64,000 nucleotides of DNA, taken from the NCBI RefSeq assembly GCF_013184775.1, contig NZ_JAATVV010000005.1:310001-374000 (forward strand). The letters run 5' to 3'. Below are positions 17,481 to 27,960 of the stretch, piece by piece. The notes under the pieces are model-generated. The model worked only from the letters and a program-made list of their open reading frames with translations, did no database searches and was not told the origin of the DNA. Origin of the DNA: Martelella sp. HB161492 (GTDB lineage: Bacteria; Pseudomonadota; Alphaproteobacteria; Rhizobiales; Rhizobiaceae). Within the stretch, counting starts at the first letter, position 1, and each line of letters opens with the position of its first letter. A program made the position numbers and the translations under genes.

Positions 17481-19256
17481 TCAGCCGTTGCTTTCATTGC
17501 CATCCGTGACACGCATGGCGAGGAAGGCAAGGATGAAGTAGCAGATGGTACAGACGATGGCGATGGTCTGGAAGCCGGAGCGCATGGCCGCCAACGCACT
17601 GCCGTCGGTGTCGGTGCCCGCAATGCTGAACGAGGCGGCAAGCATGGCCAGCAGTGTGATGCCAGCACCGGCGAGCAGCCACTTGGCAAGCCGGGCCGTC
17701 CTTTCGTTGGACGGATCGTCTTCGTCGTTGGCCAGTTCCTCACGGATTTCCCGCTTTTCTTCATAGGCAGACAGGGCTTCCTCCCGTTTGGCCTGCTGCG
17801 CTTCCTGCTTGGGCCACTTCTCGCGAGCGCCAAGCCAGGAGGCGGCGAGGGGATAAAGCGCGAGGCAGATCAGATATTCGGGGATGAAGATGAAGTAGAA
17901 GCTCACCGCTTTGGTCATCAGCATCGTAACGGCGAAGGCAAGAGCGACCAGCCAAGTCAGAAGTGCCGCTGTATTCATGCTGTGACGATGATAATTTGAC
18001 CAGTAGCGGGTCATGCCGAGACGCGGCAGAAGATAATGCTCGGCGATGACGATCGCGCCGATCGGCGAGAGCAGCATGGCACCATAGACCGTCAGTGGCA
18101 TGACGGAGCGGGCGACAAAGGGGAAGCAGGCGGCGATTGCAATCACGAGCCCGACAAGGGCGGTGACATTGCGGCGGGACATGTTGGGCAGAAGCGTGCT
18201 GGCCGCGAGCCCAGCGCGGTAAAGGCAGGCATTTGCCGTGGTCCAGCCGGCGCAGATGACGACGAAAATGCCGACAAATCCAAGCGTGGCAAAGGCAACA
18301 TCGGCGGAATCGAGTCCGGTCAGCGGCTTGCCGACGAGAAAGGCGGCACCTGCTCCCATCAGGCCGGCGGAGATCCAGCCGACATAATGGCCGAGAAACA
18401 TGCCTACACTTGAAAACAGGCCATAGGATTTGCGCCTGGCAAAGCGGAAGATCGCCATGTCAATCAGGCCGAGATGCACCATGGCGCCATTGGCCCAGGC
18501 AAAGGCGGCCACTTCCCAGACCGAAATACCCTTTTCGCCTTCAGGTGTCGTACCCGTCCAGATCGTGTTGTGGGCTGTTTCCAGAAAGCCGGAAAAACTG
18601 CCAAAGCTGGTGGTTCCGTGGGTTTCCAGCGCCAGAGCGGGAAGGGCGATGGCAGCGCCGCAGATGAAGCAGACCAGCATCCAGGGCGAGCAGATCGTTG
18701 CGAAGTTCGCCATCGCTTCGAAGCCGTTTGCCGCCACGACGACAACGACGACGGCCAGAAGCAATGTCACCAGGATGAACATGCCCGAGGTCGGATACCA
18801 TTCAAGCTGGACGGGAAGACCGAAAGCGAAGCGCAGCGCATAGGCCGAAACCGTGATCATCGCTGCCGCCAGCGAGCCGTAGAATATCAGGATCGCAAAA
18901 TTATAGATCTTGCTGAAATAGGGCCCGGTGATCTGCTCGAGATAGAAAAACAGTGACCGTCTCGTTTCGACGGCAAGCGGTGCGGTCACCAGTGTCCAGC
19001 TGAGCACCGCCAGCAGATTGCCGATCAGAAGACCCAGCAGCACTTCCTTGGTTCCAACCCCCATGGTGACGAAGGTGACGCCGATGATGAACTCCGTCGC
19101 GGCGATATGTTCACCGCCAAACAGGCCGGCAAAATAGCGCCAGCCCCGGACATGGCGGGCCGCTGCCGGGATGGCATCTTTCAGATGGCGGTGCTTTTCA
19201 TGCGAATTCGTCAATGAAGGCTTTAGGGAAGGGCTGGAACTGTCTGCAATCGACAT
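17481..19256 (-). CDS. NCS1-like purine/cytosine-type permease with C-terminal extension
   Basis: A 591-residue integral membrane transporter with about 12 hydrophobic helices plus two extra near the C-terminus. The N-terminal half (GGEHIAATEFIIGVTFVTMG and TLVTAPLAVETRRSLFFYLE) resembles nucleobase-cation symporters of the NCS1/cytosine permease group. Between the core and the last two helices lies a charged, probably coiled-coil segment (KWPKQEAQQAKREEALSAYE and onwards), which is not usual for NCS1. Start 19256 (MSIADSSS) is chosen because an AGAGGT lies upstream; the longer open frame to 19439 lacks any signal. It ends 27 bp from the convergent SDR gene. The substrate cannot be read from sequence. 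Confidence 0.75.
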   Translation of the reverse strand: MSIADSSSPSLKPSLTNSHEKHRHLKDAIPAAARHVRGWRYFAGLFGGEHIAATEFIIGVTFVTMGVGTKEVLLGLLIGNLLAVLSWTLVTAPLAVETRRSLFFYLEQITGPYFSKIYNFAILIFYGSLAAAMITVSAYALRFAFGLPVQLEWYPTSGMFILVTLLLAVVVVVVAANGFEAMANFATICSPWMLVCFICGAAIALPALALETHGTTSFGSFSGFLETAHNTIWTGTTPEGEKGISVWEVAAFAWANGAMVHLGLIDMAIFRFARRKSYGLFSSVGMFLGHYVGWISAGLMGAGAAFLVGKPLTGLDSADVAFATLGFVGIFVVICAGWTTANACLYRAGLAASTLLPNMSRRNVTALVGLVIAIAACFPFVARSVMPLTVYGAMLLSPIGAIVIAEHYLLPRLGMTRYWSNYHRHSMNTAALLTWLVALAFAVTMLMTKAVSFYFIFIPEYLICLALYPLAASWLGAREKWPKQEAQQAKREEALSAYEEKREIREELANDEDDPSNERTARLAKWLLAGAGITLLAMLAASFSIAGTDTDGSALAAMRSGFQTIAIVCTICYFILAFLAMRVTDGNESNG

Positions 19257-19779
19257 CAATACCTCTGGTCGTTGGTTGTCGGCCCTGCGTGAAGCAGGGC
19301 ACAATGCGCCAGGCTGAAGGTCATGGGTGCCCGGCAGCCGGACTGTTTTCCGGCTGGCAAATGCCTTGGGTTGAATTTGCTTTACGGATGATGGCTGTCC
19401 ACAAAGGGTTCTGCTGCCTGTCGCAGCAAAGATGCGCATCGCACATCAAAGAAACAGCCAACGGACTGAATGAGACAGCCCGCAATTCCCGAAAATGACC
19501 ATTGCGGTCAGGCATATCGGGACTGATCCGAAAGATCCATGACGAGAGCAATTAAATCTCAAAACGCTTTGAAAGTAAAGCTTGCCTTGGCTGAACAGGC
19601 GGGAAAATCGATTTATCTATAAATAAATCAATATGTTAAAAAATTTTATTCGAAACTGAAAATTGAAATATGCGTTGTGATCCGTCCGAATCTATCGGCC
19701 GGAACAGGCTGGATAGCGGTCGCCGCGCTGGCTTGAGCGGAGCGATATCCAGCACATGCGCCATGTCCTGGGGACGGCG
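19257..19779. other. Non-coding gap between permease and efeB
   Basis: No gene is seen. The first 180 bp hold the leader of the minus-strand permease. From 19540 to 19680 the DNA is notably AT-rich, with runs such as TTAAAAAATTTTATT. Near the efeB end GCTGGATA (19708-19715) and TATCCAGC (19746-19753) form an 8-bp inverted repeat with a 30-base loop just past the efeB stop, a possible but weak terminator. Confidence 0.5.
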
Positions 19780-21027
19780 TCAATCGAACAGAATCTGCCC
19801 GATATAGTTTCCCTCGGCCGGCGCGGGCGGCACGAAGAAGATAGCCGAGCCGATATGGGCGATATATTCGTTGAGCGCATCGGCCGCACCCAGCCGCTGC
19901 TGCAGCTGTTCGAAATGGGCCGGGTCGTTCTGATAGGAGATGAACAGCAGGCCGGCTGACAAAAGGCCGACTTCGTTGATGCCTTCGGTATAATTATAGG
20001 ACCGGCGCAGGATCTTCAGCCCGTCATTGTTTTCATGGGCAGCGAGACTGATATGGGAGTCCTGCGGGATCACATGATTGCCTGCTGCGTCCTTCTTGTG
20101 GAAGTCGGGCGTATCGAATTCATGGGTGCCGGAAAGCGGTGCGCCGGAGACCTTGAAACGGCCGAAAATGGCATTCTGGTCGCTGACGCGGTCCACATCC
20201 CAGTTTTCGATATGCATCTTGATCTTGCGTGCCACCTGATAACTGCCGTTCGGACCCCAGACCGGATCATTCTCAACCCAGACGAAGCGCTCAAAATCCT
20301 CGCGCTCGGTGATGTTGCGGGTACCATCCTTGTAGCCGAGCAGGTTGCGCGGGGTCTTCTGGTTCTTGCCAGCGGATGCCCGGCCAAAGCCCATCACGGT
20401 CCAGCGTGTCGAGGCCGCGCCGGTGTCCTTGGCAATACGGGCCAGATCGCGGATGGCGTGATAGGCGACCTGCGGATCATCGGCACAGGCCTGCAGTGAC
20501 AGATCGCCGCCGGTAAACTGCGGCAGGAAGGCATCGCTGGGCAGATGTTTCAATTCGCGTAGGAGCGCAGGTTTCTTGGCGGCAAGCCCGAGCCGGTCAT
20601 CAAAGATGCCAGGACCAAGGCCGACGGTAACCGTCAGCGAGGCAGGACCAAGATCCAGGGCTTCACCGGTATCAAAGCCGATACCGTTCGGCCGGTGCGG
20701 TTCGACCTGGCCAATCGTGCCACCCTTGGCCATCTGGGCAATGGCGGCTGACCAGCGGGCCAGCAGCATTTGCAGATCACGCGGGTTTTCCGTGGTCAGA
20801 TCGAATGTCATGAAATGCACGTAGCGCTGCGGCGGGGTTTCGATTCCGGCCTGGCCCGCATCACCGTAAAATGGCACTTCGCCCGACAGGTTGATGATAT
20901 CTTCAGGTGCCGGCGGCGTTTCAGCCACTGCGGGTTCCGCGAGCGCCAGCGCGCCGATAGGGCTCGCGGCAGCGCCGATCAGGAGATTGCGGCGGGAAAT
21001 GTTCGGCTTGTCTGAAGACTGGGTCAT
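19780..21027 (-). CDS. efeB: Deferrochelatase/Dyp-type peroxidase EfeB
   Basis: A 415-residue haem peroxidase of the DyP family, the periplasmic EfeB of the EfeUOB iron system. A twin-arginine signal (SRRNLLIGAAASPIGALALA) indicates export folded with haem. Family marks include DIINLSGEVPFYGDAGQAGI, TVTVGLGPGIFDDRLGL, the GYKDGTRN (GxxDG) peroxidase motif and a C-terminal LFISYQNDPAHFEQLQQRLG. EfeB oxidises ferrous iron or releases iron from haem for EfeO. It lies 87 bp after efeO on the same strand. Confidence 0.93.
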   Translation of the reverse strand: MTQSSDKPNISRRNLLIGAAASPIGALALAEPAVAETPPAPEDIINLSGEVPFYGDAGQAGIETPPQRYVHFMTFDLTTENPRDLQMLLARWSAAIAQMAKGGTIGQVEPHRPNGIGFDTGEALDLGPASLTVTVGLGPGIFDDRLGLAAKKPALLRELKHLPSDAFLPQFTGGDLSLQACADDPQVAYHAIRDLARIAKDTGAASTRWTVMGFGRASAGKNQKTPRNLLGYKDGTRNITEREDFERFVWVENDPVWGPNGSYQVARKIKMHIENWDVDRVSDQNAIFGRFKVSGAPLSGTHEFDTPDFHKKDAAGNHVIPQDSHISLAAHENNDGLKILRRSYNYTEGINEVGLLSAGLLFISYQNDPAHFEQLQQRLGAADALNEYIAHIGSAIFFVPPAPAEGNYIGQILFD

Positions 21028-21114
21028 GGCAGCATCACGTCAAAGAAAGGGTTTCCGGTTCATCGTCCGGCTGGGAGTGGCACCCGGCGGAACCGGATGC
21101 CACGATGTCAGAAG

Positions 21115-22320
21115 TTACTGTGCCGTTGCCACCTTTTCGGCGATCGTCGACAGCGGCTCCTGCAGCGACTGGATCGCCTTGGAGAGCTTGGCGGCATCGG
21201 AGGCCTTCAGCTCTTCGGTATAGACGACATAACCGCCGAGCGCATCGGGATCACGATAGGTTTCGAGAAGCGCATTGACCTTGGCAAACTGGTCGTTGAT
21301 CTGCGCGGTAAGCTCCGGATCGATCTCTTCCATGCCCGGCTGCAGGAAGGCAAAGGCCTGTTCTGCACCCTCGACATTGCCCGCGAAATCGACGAGGTCG
21401 ATATGGCTGTAGGCTTCTTCTTCACCGGTGATCTTGTTGCTCTGGACTTCCTCGAGCAGGCCAGCAGCGCCATTGGCAAGGTCTTCCGGCATATATTGCA
21501 GGCCCTTGGCAACGTCGATCAGCATGGCGACATTGGTCTGCAGCTCGGCGGCAAGCGTCTTGGTCTCGTCGGTGATCTCACCCTTTTCGAACAGATCGCG
21601 TTCGATGGCGTGGAAACCGTGCCAGCCCACTTCCGGGTCGAGATTGGACGCGCGCATATCGATCAGATAGTCGAGATTGCCGTGATTATCGGTCACGTCA
21701 AAGCCCGGCATGATGAAGCCGTCGACGTCGGACTCGATACGTTCATAGAAGGGACGGGCCTTGGCATAGTCCTGCTTGGCGGCGTCCAGATTGCCGGCAT
21801 CGATATCGGCCTTCAGCTTGTCGACAGCCGTCAGCATGGCATCGGCGATGCCGGTCGCATAGCTGGCATAGCCGTCGGTCCCCTGCTGCAGAATTGCGGA
21901 GACGCCGCCGGTCGGCTTCGGCGTCGGTGCGCCGGTAACAGTGAAGGCGACCTTCTCATTGGCAGCGCCCGGGCAGTAGATCTGGTAGTCGCCGCCGCCG
22001 AGGGTGACGGTGAAGGAAACCTTGGGAAGGCCGGGCGCCAGGTTTTCTTTTTCACCGAGAATGCGGTTTTCACTCAGGAGCTCGACCTCGGTCAGGGCCG
22101 TTGCAGTCTTGTTCGTCACGCTGAAGGTGACCGGACCGGCCTTGGCGCTGTCAAAGTCGATGGCGCAGCTACCGCCATCATCACCGGTCATGGTGATGGC
22201 AACCTGCGAAGCACCGTTTTCGACCGGAGCTTCTGCAGCAAAGGCCGAACCGGCAGCAAGCAGGGTCGCAGCGGCAACGGTTGCCTTGAGATGAAACTTC
22301 GGATCATGAATGCGTGACAT
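21115..22320 (-). CDS. efeO: Periplasmic iron-binding protein EfeO (cupredoxin plus M75)
   Basis: A 401-residue periplasmic protein that collects iron for the EfeU permease. A signal peptide ending SAFAAEA is followed by a cupredoxin-like domain (about 30-130: VAITMTGDDGGSCAIDFDSA, then GGDYQIYCPGAANEKVAF). The M75/imelysin domain carries the HxxE motif within GWHGFHAIERDLFEKG. AAAGGA precedes the ATG at 22320. The gene overlaps efeU by 17 bp. The full-length two-domain form matches E. coli EfeO rather than the M75-only variants. Confidence 0.92.
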   Translation of the reverse strand: MSRIHDPKFHLKATVAAATLLAAGSAFAAEAPVENGASQVAITMTGDDGGSCAIDFDSAKAGPVTFSVTNKTATALTEVELLSENRILGEKENLAPGLPKVSFTVTLGGGDYQIYCPGAANEKVAFTVTGAPTPKPTGGVSAILQQGTDGYASYATGIADAMLTAVDKLKADIDAGNLDAAKQDYAKARPFYERIESDVDGFIMPGFDVTDNHGNLDYLIDMRASNLDPEVGWHGFHAIERDLFEKGEITDETKTLAAELQTNVAMLIDVAKGLQYMPEDLANGAAGLLEEVQSNKITGEEEAYSHIDLVDFAGNVEGAEQAFAFLQPGMEEIDPELTAQINDQFAKVNALLETYRDPDALGGYVVYTEELKASDAAKLSKAIQSLQEPLSTIAEKVATAQ

Positions 22321-23914
22321 AGGGTGTTCCTTTCGCACGATGGGTGTTGGTGGGACAGTCCTGTCCTGAGGCTATGGCTTTGCGGCTCTTCGAAAGTCCG
22401 GAAAGGCCCGCGAGTACCAGAAAAACCGCCGCGAGTAGCAGAACAGCCGGCATGAAACGGGCCCAGAAACGATATTCATGCAAGTGAGCGGCATGACGCA
22501 GAACCGCTGATTTTACCGTCTCGCGGTAGGCCGGATCTGCTGAAAAGGCTGCGCCCGCATTGCGCGCGGTAAAGCTGCGCGGGGTCTGAAGTCCGCCGCC
22601 GGAAAGGGTGACGATCATGGCGTCGCGGGTACTTGCATCGAGAAGCCGACCCTCAACGGTCCAGATTTTCAGCGCCCGGTGGACCGACCATTCGGCGGTG
22701 AAGGGACCTGGATTGCGGCCAGGTGAAATCCCGGTTGGAAGACGTCCGCCGCCCAATGCGACGAGTTCGTTCAGATCCAGCGTATCCGGGCGGTCCGCCG
22801 GCTCGAATGTATCCGTGAGCGCATAGGCGATCGTATCAAGGCCGTCATAGTCTTCGGGCGTTGCCGTTGCCGGATCGATCGCAAAGCTTTCCTCCTGAGC
22901 GTCGCCAAGCGCCAGCGTCAGGCTTTCGGGAAGGCCGGAAGGCGTCGACATCAGCGTCAGGCTGCCAGCGGGTGCATTGCTGTCCGTTGCGACAAACGGT
23001 GCTGTCACTGGTGTCTGCAGCGGCATGTAAGGGGTGCCGACTATCAGAATGGCGGCGATCAGTAGAAGACAGGCCGCGATCACGCATTTGATCTGCGCCG
23101 CAAGTCGCGCATTGGGACGGTGCGCGGCAGGCCAGTATACAATCAGGCCGACAGGCACAAGATAGGCCAGCCAACCAATGACTTCGATCAGGCGCGGATC
23201 AGCGGGTATGCCGAGCACCCCGGTCAAAAGCGCCGAACGGATGGTTCCGGGCGCGACCAGCCAGGTGAGATTGACAGTTGCCTGCTGACCGGCATTCAGC
23301 CAGCCAGCCTCATGGGCCGTGCGCAGCGAACTCAGCACCAGACCAGCGGCAACCAGAATCAGGAATGCGCCGGTGATGCGGAAAAAACGCGAAAGATTCA
23401 GCTTCACGCCACCAATATAGATGCCCCAGCCGATGAGGATGGCGAGCAGAATGCCGGACACCGCGCCAATAGCCGCATATGCCGTTGACTGCGCCGCCGA
23501 GAAGGTGGCAAGCAGAAAGACACTGGTCTCAAAACCCTCGCGCAGAACCGCCAGGAAGGCCATGCTGGCGAGCGCGACCGCGCCGGTCTGGCCGATGGCC
23601 TCGGCAGCCTCGGCCTCGAGCGAACGCTTCAGGTCGCGCGCATGATTGTTCATCCAGAACACCATGCCGGTGACAAAGATCACCGCGATCGCGCCGATCA
23701 CGGTTTCCATCGCTTCCTGCGCCGCCTGGGGCAGGGCCTTTTCCACGAGTGCCAGCGCCACGCCAACGGCAATTGAGAGTATGATGGCGATGGCGACGCC
23801 AATCCACATCGGGGCAAGGCTTTTGCCGTTTCGGGCAAGAAAGGCGGCAATGATCCCGACGATCAGCGCAGCTTCCAGTCCCTCACGTAATCCGATGATG
23901 AATGTGGCAAGCAT
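22304..23914 (-). CDS. efeU: Ferrous iron permease EfeU (FTR1 family) with long C-terminal extension
   Basis: A 536-residue membrane protein. Residues 1 to about 285 are the FTR1 permease core of seven helices, with both iron-translocation motifs: REGLE at 10-14 and REGFE at 125-129. E. coli EfeU ends there (about 276 residues). This protein continues for some 250 residues that are predicted extracytoplasmic (from about VTAPFVATDSNAPAG to VLRHAAHLHEYR), with a final hydrophobic helix RFMPAVLLLAAVFLVLAG. The extension may be an extra periplasmic iron-handling or oxidase-coupling domain; I do not recognise it. Start 23914 gives the conserved MLATFIIGLREG opening. First gene of efeUOB. Confidence 0.9.
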   Translation of the reverse strand: MLATFIIGLREGLEAALIVGIIAAFLARNGKSLAPMWIGVAIAIILSIAVGVALALVEKALPQAAQEAMETVIGAIAVIFVTGMVFWMNNHARDLKRSLEAEAAEAIGQTGAVALASMAFLAVLREGFETSVFLLATFSAAQSTAYAAIGAVSGILLAILIGWGIYIGGVKLNLSRFFRITGAFLILVAAGLVLSSLRTAHEAGWLNAGQQATVNLTWLVAPGTIRSALLTGVLGIPADPRLIEVIGWLAYLVPVGLIVYWPAAHRPNARLAAQIKCVIAACLLLIAAILIVGTPYMPLQTPVTAPFVATDSNAPAGSLTLMSTPSGLPESLTLALGDAQEESFAIDPATATPEDYDGLDTIAYALTDTFEPADRPDTLDLNELVALGGGRLPTGISPGRNPGPFTAEWSVHRALKIWTVEGRLLDASTRDAMIVTLSGGGLQTPRSFTARNAGAAFSADPAYRETVKSAVLRHAAHLHEYRFWARFMPAVLLLAAVFLVLAGLSGLSKSRKAIASGQDCPTNTHRAKGTPYVTHS

Positions 23915-24319
23915 TGTTGAAACCGTTTCCTCGCGCTCTCTGTCCTTCAGCGTCTGCAGCCGTCGCTTGATTGCCGCCGGACAGTGCGGGTGGCATGAAA
24001 GCGCTGTCGCCACCCAGTCAGCATCAAAAAAACCGGAGACGAATAATCGACTTAACGTTCGTCACCCTTAGGCAAGAAGAAATCATATTGCAATACCAAT
24101 TGTTTAGAGCGATTCCAGAAAAGCCGGCTACCACGCGGGTAAACCGGATATTTAGTTTCATGTTTATCTCGGGATTCCAGTAACTTCGCCTCATCGTTGC
24201 GGCTTGACGGGTGCGAAGCGAATTTGACGGATTTGATGGTGATCAGATTGCTGACGCCCTTACCGGCAGCGGCTTCGGCGCAGCATTGAGCGCCTTCTCC
24301 GCTTGTCTTCAGTATTATT
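23915..24319. other. Divergent intergenic region between efeU and hutI
   Basis: About 440 bp without a gene, holding the promoters of efeU (minus) and hutI (plus). Around 24108-24180 there is a degenerate palindromic stretch (GCGATTCCAG ... GCCGGCTACC ... GGGTAAACCGG ... GGATTCCAG) resembling the short intergenic mosaic repeats common in rhizobia. I could not find a clean Fur, RirA or Irr site for efeU by eye. Confidence 0.45.
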
Positions 24320-24331
24320 ATGTATATACAT
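24320..24331. promoter_or_regulatory. HutC-type operator palindrome
   Basis: ATGTATATACAT is a perfect 12-bp palindrome 27 bp before the hutI start. It contains the TGTATATACA core recognised by HutC, the GntR-family urocanate-responsive repressor of hut genes in proteobacteria. No hutC gene is in the window, so the regulator would be encoded elsewhere. Confidence 0.65.
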
Positions 24332-24358
24332 TAAAGAAAATAACGTGCGGGGATGAAC

Positions 24359-25606
24359 ATGAACGGATTGAAGCCGGCAGATCATTCGGGCAGCAAGGGG
24401 CTGATGCTTTTTGAAAATGCCCGCCTGTTGACAGTATCGGAGGCGCACTTTGCCGTCACAGAACATGCGGCTCTTCTGGTTGCGGACGGGCGGATCGTCT
24501 TTGCCGGCAGACAGGCTGACCTCGATACGATTCCACCCGGTGATGTCGTGCGCATCGACTGCGCGAACCGTCTGGTGACCCCGGCGCTTCTCGATTGTCA
24601 CACCCATCTCGTCTTTGGCGGTAACCGCGCCCGGGAATTTGAGATGCGCCTTGACGGCGCGTCCTATGAAGAGATCGCTAGAGCGGGCGGCGGCATTATC
24701 TCGACCGTTTCCGCCACCAATGCCATGAGCGAGGAGGAACTTGTCGAGGCGGCGCTACCGCGACTGGACACGCTGATTGCTGAAGGTGTTGCTACCCTTG
24801 AGATCAAGTCCGGCTACGGGCTCAATATCGCGACTGAACTGAAGATGCTGCGCGCAGCGCGCCGTCTGGCAATGCTTCGTCCCGTGCGGATCGTCACCAC
24901 CTATCTTGCCGCCCATGCGACGCCGCCTGACTATAAGGGGCAGAATGCCGCCTATATTGCCGAGGTCGTGTTGCCGGGGCTTGAGGCCGCGCATCGCGAG
25001 GGGCTCGTCGATGCGGTGGATGGCTTTTGCGAGGGCATCGCTTTCTCCCCGGCGGAACTGAAGCCGGTCTTCGACAAGGCGAAAGCGATTGGCCTTCCGG
25101 TCAAACTGCATGCCGAACAGCTTTCCAATCTTGGTGGCGCGGCGATGGCAGCCTCATACGGGGCGCTGTCTTCCGACCATCTCGAATATCTTGATGCCGC
25201 CGGCGCCAGGGCAATGGCCGATGCCGGGACCGTGGCGGTGCTGCTGCCGGGCGCCTATTACACGCTGCGTGAGCCGCAGGCGCCGTCGGTTGCCGCCCTC
25301 AGGGCGGCCGGAACGAAAATCGCGCTGGCGACGGACTGCAATCCTGGCACCTCGCCGCTGACATCGCTGCTTCTGACGATGAATATGGGCGCGACCCTGT
25401 TCCGGCTGACGGTCGGGGAATGCCTTGCCGGTGTGACGATCAATGCCGCCCGGGCGCTCGGCCTTCAACATGAGACCGGCACGCTGGAGCCGGGCAAGGC
25501 CGCCGATATCGCCATCTGGGACGTCGAAGAACCCGCCGAACTGGTCTATCGGATCGGCTTCAACCCGCTGAACAGTCTCTATGCCAAGGGCCGGAGGATT
25601 ATCTGA
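24359..25606 (+). CDS. hutI: Imidazolonepropionase
   Basis: A 415-residue amidohydrolase that opens 4-imidazolone-5-propanoate to N-formimino-L-glutamate, third step of histidine breakdown. Metal and substrate marks are [28 protein letters not shown], the HAEQLS histidine, SSDHLEYLD and [10 protein letters not shown]. Length is normal for HutI. GCGGGG lies six bases before the ATG at 24359; an in-frame ATG at 24353 adds two residues. It is the first gene of hutIHGUD and overlaps hutH by one base. Confidence 0.95.
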   Translation: MNGLKPADHSGSKGLMLFENARLLTVSEAHFAVTEHAALLVADGRIVFAGRQADLDTIPPGDVVRIDCANRLVTPALLDCHTHLVFGGNRAREFEMRLDGASYEEIARAGGGIISTVSATNAMSEEELVEAALPRLDTLIAEGVATLEIKSGYGLNIATELKMLRAARRLAMLRPVRIVTTYLAAHATPPDYKGQNAAYIAEVVLPGLEAAHREGLVDAVDGFCEGIAFSPAELKPVFDKAKAIGLPVKLHAEQLSNLGGAAMAASYGALSSDHLEYLDAAGARAMADAGTVAVLLPGAYYTLREPQAPSVAALRAAGTKIALATDCNPGTSPLTSLLLTMNMGATLFRLTVGECLAGVTINAARALGLQHETGTLEPGKAADIAIWDVEEPAELVYRIGFNPLNSLYAKGRRII

Positions 25607-27132
25607 TGCTGACGCTGAAACCCGGATTAGTCACCCTTGCGGATCTGGAAGACCTTTACTGGAACAGAAGCGCGGCCTGTCTGGATCGTGCAGCTGACAG
25701 CGGGATCGACAAGGCAGCCGCCCGTATCGCCGAGATCGCGCGCGGCAACGCGCCCGTCTATGGCATCAATACCGGCTTCGGCAAGCTTGCCTCGATCAAG
25801 ATCGATGCCGCTGACACGGCCACGCTGCAGCGCAATCTGATCCTGTCGCATTGCTGCGGTGTCGGCCAGCCGCTGGACGAGGCCATCGTGCGGCTGATCA
25901 TGACGCTGAAGCTGATCTCGCTTGGCCGCGGTGCATCCGGTGTCCGGCTCGCCATCATCCGGCTGATCGAAGCGATGCTGGAAAAGGGTGTGATCCCGAT
26001 GATCCCGGAAAAGGGCTCGGTTGGCGCCTCGGGTGATCTGGCGCCGCTTGCCCATATGGCCGCCGTGATCATGGGGGAGGGGGAAGCCTTTCATGATGGC
26101 AAGCGCCTTGCCGGTGCTAAAGCGCTTGCCGCCGCCGGGCTGCAGCCTGTCGCGCTTGCGGCCAAGGAAGGGCTAGCGCTGATCAACGGGACGCAGGTGT
26201 CAACCGCGCTTGCCCTTGCCGGCCTGTTCCGCGCTTTCCGCGCCGCCAAGGCCGCTCTCATCACCGGCGCGCTGTCCACCGATGCCGCCATGGGCTCGTC
26301 CGCGCCATTTCATCCCGATATTCACACACTTCGGGGTCATCGGGGACAGATTGATGCCGCTGCAGCATTGCGTGGCCTGCTGGACGGATCGGAAATCCGC
26401 AACTCCCATATCGAAGGCGATGAACGCGTGCAGGATCCCTATTGCATCCGCTGCCAGCCGCAGGTCGACGGGGCCTGCATCGATCTGCTGCGCCAGGCAG
26501 GGCGGACGCTGGAAGTCGAAGCCAATGCGGCGACCGACAATCCGCTGGTGCTTGGCGATGACAGCGTCGTATCCGGTGGCAATTTCCACGCCGAGCCGGT
26601 CGCTTTTGCCGCAGATCAGATCGCGATCGCGGTTTGCGAGCTTGGTGCGATTGCCCAGCGCCGCGTGGCACTGCTGGTCGACCCGGCGCTGTCCTATGGC
26701 CTGCCCGCCTTCCTGTCGAAAAAGCCCGGCCTGAATTCCGGTCTGATGATTGCGGAAGTGACGTCTGCGGCGCTGATGAGCGAGAACAAGCAGATGTCGC
26801 ATCCGGCGTCTGTGGATTCCACTCCCACCTCGGCCAATCAGGAAGACCATGTTTCGATGGCCTGTCATGGTGCGCGCCGCCTGCTTGCCATGACCGAGAA
26901 CCTTTTTGCGATCATCGGCATCGAGGCGCTGTGCAGCGGGCAGGGCGTGGAACTGCGCGGACCGCTCGTCACCTCGCCAGCTCTGCTGCAGGCGCTCGCC
27001 GCCATCCGCGCTGCCGTACCCGCGCTGGAAGAGGATCGCTACATGGCCGATGATCTTAAGAAAGCCACCCGGCTGATCGGGGATGGTACGCTGATCGGAG
27101 CGGTCGACGCCGCTGTTCTGCCGGTACTTTGA
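25606..27132 (+). CDS. hutH: Histidine ammonia-lyase
   Basis: A 508-residue lyase converting L-histidine to trans-urocanate and ammonia. The Ala-Ser-Gly triad (141-143, in [14 protein letters not shown]) cyclises to the MIO electrophile. YGINTGFGK (active-site Tyr) and NNP-like DNPLV, QEDHVSM stretches are present. TGATG overlap with hutI and GGAGG at 25593 fix the start. It is the entry step of the operon. Confidence 0.96.
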   Translation: MLTLKPGLVTLADLEDLYWNRSAACLDRAADSGIDKAAARIAEIARGNAPVYGINTGFGKLASIKIDAADTATLQRNLILSHCCGVGQPLDEAIVRLIMTLKLISLGRGASGVRLAIIRLIEAMLEKGVIPMIPEKGSVGASGDLAPLAHMAAVIMGEGEAFHDGKRLAGAKALAAAGLQPVALAAKEGLALINGTQVSTALALAGLFRAFRAAKAALITGALSTDAAMGSSAPFHPDIHTLRGHRGQIDAAAALRGLLDGSEIRNSHIEGDERVQDPYCIRCQPQVDGACIDLLRQAGRTLEVEANAATDNPLVLGDDSVVSGGNFHAEPVAFAADQIAIAVCELGAIAQRRVALLVDPALSYGLPAFLSKKPGLNSGLMIAEVTSAALMSENKQMSHPASVDSTPTSANQEDHVSMACHGARRLLAMTENLFAIIGIEALCSGQGVELRGPLVTSPALLQALAAIRAAVPALEEDRYMADDLKKATRLIGDGTLIGAVDAAVLPVL

Positions 27133-27142
27133 GGAGAGAAAG

Positions 27143-27943
27143 ATGGAACCCGTCATCATTCGTCAGGGCACATCGCCCGTCATTCTGGGTTTTCCCCATG
27201 TCGGGACGAACGTGCCGGAAGCGATCGCCGCGCGGCTGAACGACAATGGCAAAATCCTCGCGGATACCGACTGGCATGTGGAGCGGCTCTATGACGGCCT
27301 TCTCGATGGCGCGACCATGGTTCAGGCGACGTTCCACCGCTATGTGATCGACGCCAATCGTGATCCCGAAGGCGTAAGCCTTTATCCCGGCCAGAACACG
27401 ACCGGGCTGGTGCCGGAAACCGATTTCGACGGTGCGGCCATCTGGAAGGATGGCGAGACGCCGGATGCAGACGATATCGCTGCCCGGCTGGACGCCTTTC
27501 ACCGGCCCTATCATGCAGCCCTTGCCGCCGAGATTGCCCGGGTGAAGGCCATTCACGGCATCGCCGTGCTCTATGACTGCCACTCGATCCGTTCGCACAT
27601 CCCCTTTCTCTTTGAAGGCAAGCTGCCGGATTTCAACATTGGCACCAATCTCGGCATCACCTGCGCGCCGGAATTCGAGGCAGCAGTTGCCAGTCTGGTT
27701 TCAGGCGCAAGAGGCTATGATTATGCGCTGAACGGCCGTTTCAAAGGCGGGTGGACGACACGGCATTATGGCCAGCCGGAGAACGGCGTTCACGCCATCC
27801 AGATGGAACTAGCGCAATCCACCCATCTGGCATCAGAAGAGCCGCCCTTTGGCTATGATGAGGAAAAGGCGGAGCGGCTGCGGCTGCATCTGAAAGATAT
27901 TCTGGAGCGGATCGAGCGCATCGCGCTTTCCGCCCGCATTTGA
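27143..27943 (+). CDS. hutG: N-formylglutamate deformylase
   Basis: A 266-residue amidohydrolase of the FGase family that releases formate from N-formyl-L-glutamate, last step of the five-step histidine pathway. Typical stretches are [54 protein letters not shown] and [16 protein letters not shown], containing the likely metal-binding His/Asp residues. It normally works after HutF (formiminoglutamate deiminase), which is not in this window. GAGGAGAG precedes the ATG 10 bp after hutH. Confidence 0.92.
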   Translation: MEPVIIRQGTSPVILGFPHVGTNVPEAIAARLNDNGKILADTDWHVERLYDGLLDGATMVQATFHRYVIDANRDPEGVSLYPGQNTTGLVPETDFDGAAIWKDGETPDADDIAARLDAFHRPYHAALAAEIARVKAIHGIAVLYDCHSIRSHIPFLFEGKLPDFNIGTNLGITCAPEFEAAVASLVSGARGYDYALNGRFKGGWTTRHYGQPENGVHAIQMELAQSTHLASEEPPFGYDEEKAERLRLHLKDILERIERIALSARI

Positions 27944-27960
27944 GAAGAGGGAACGAGACA

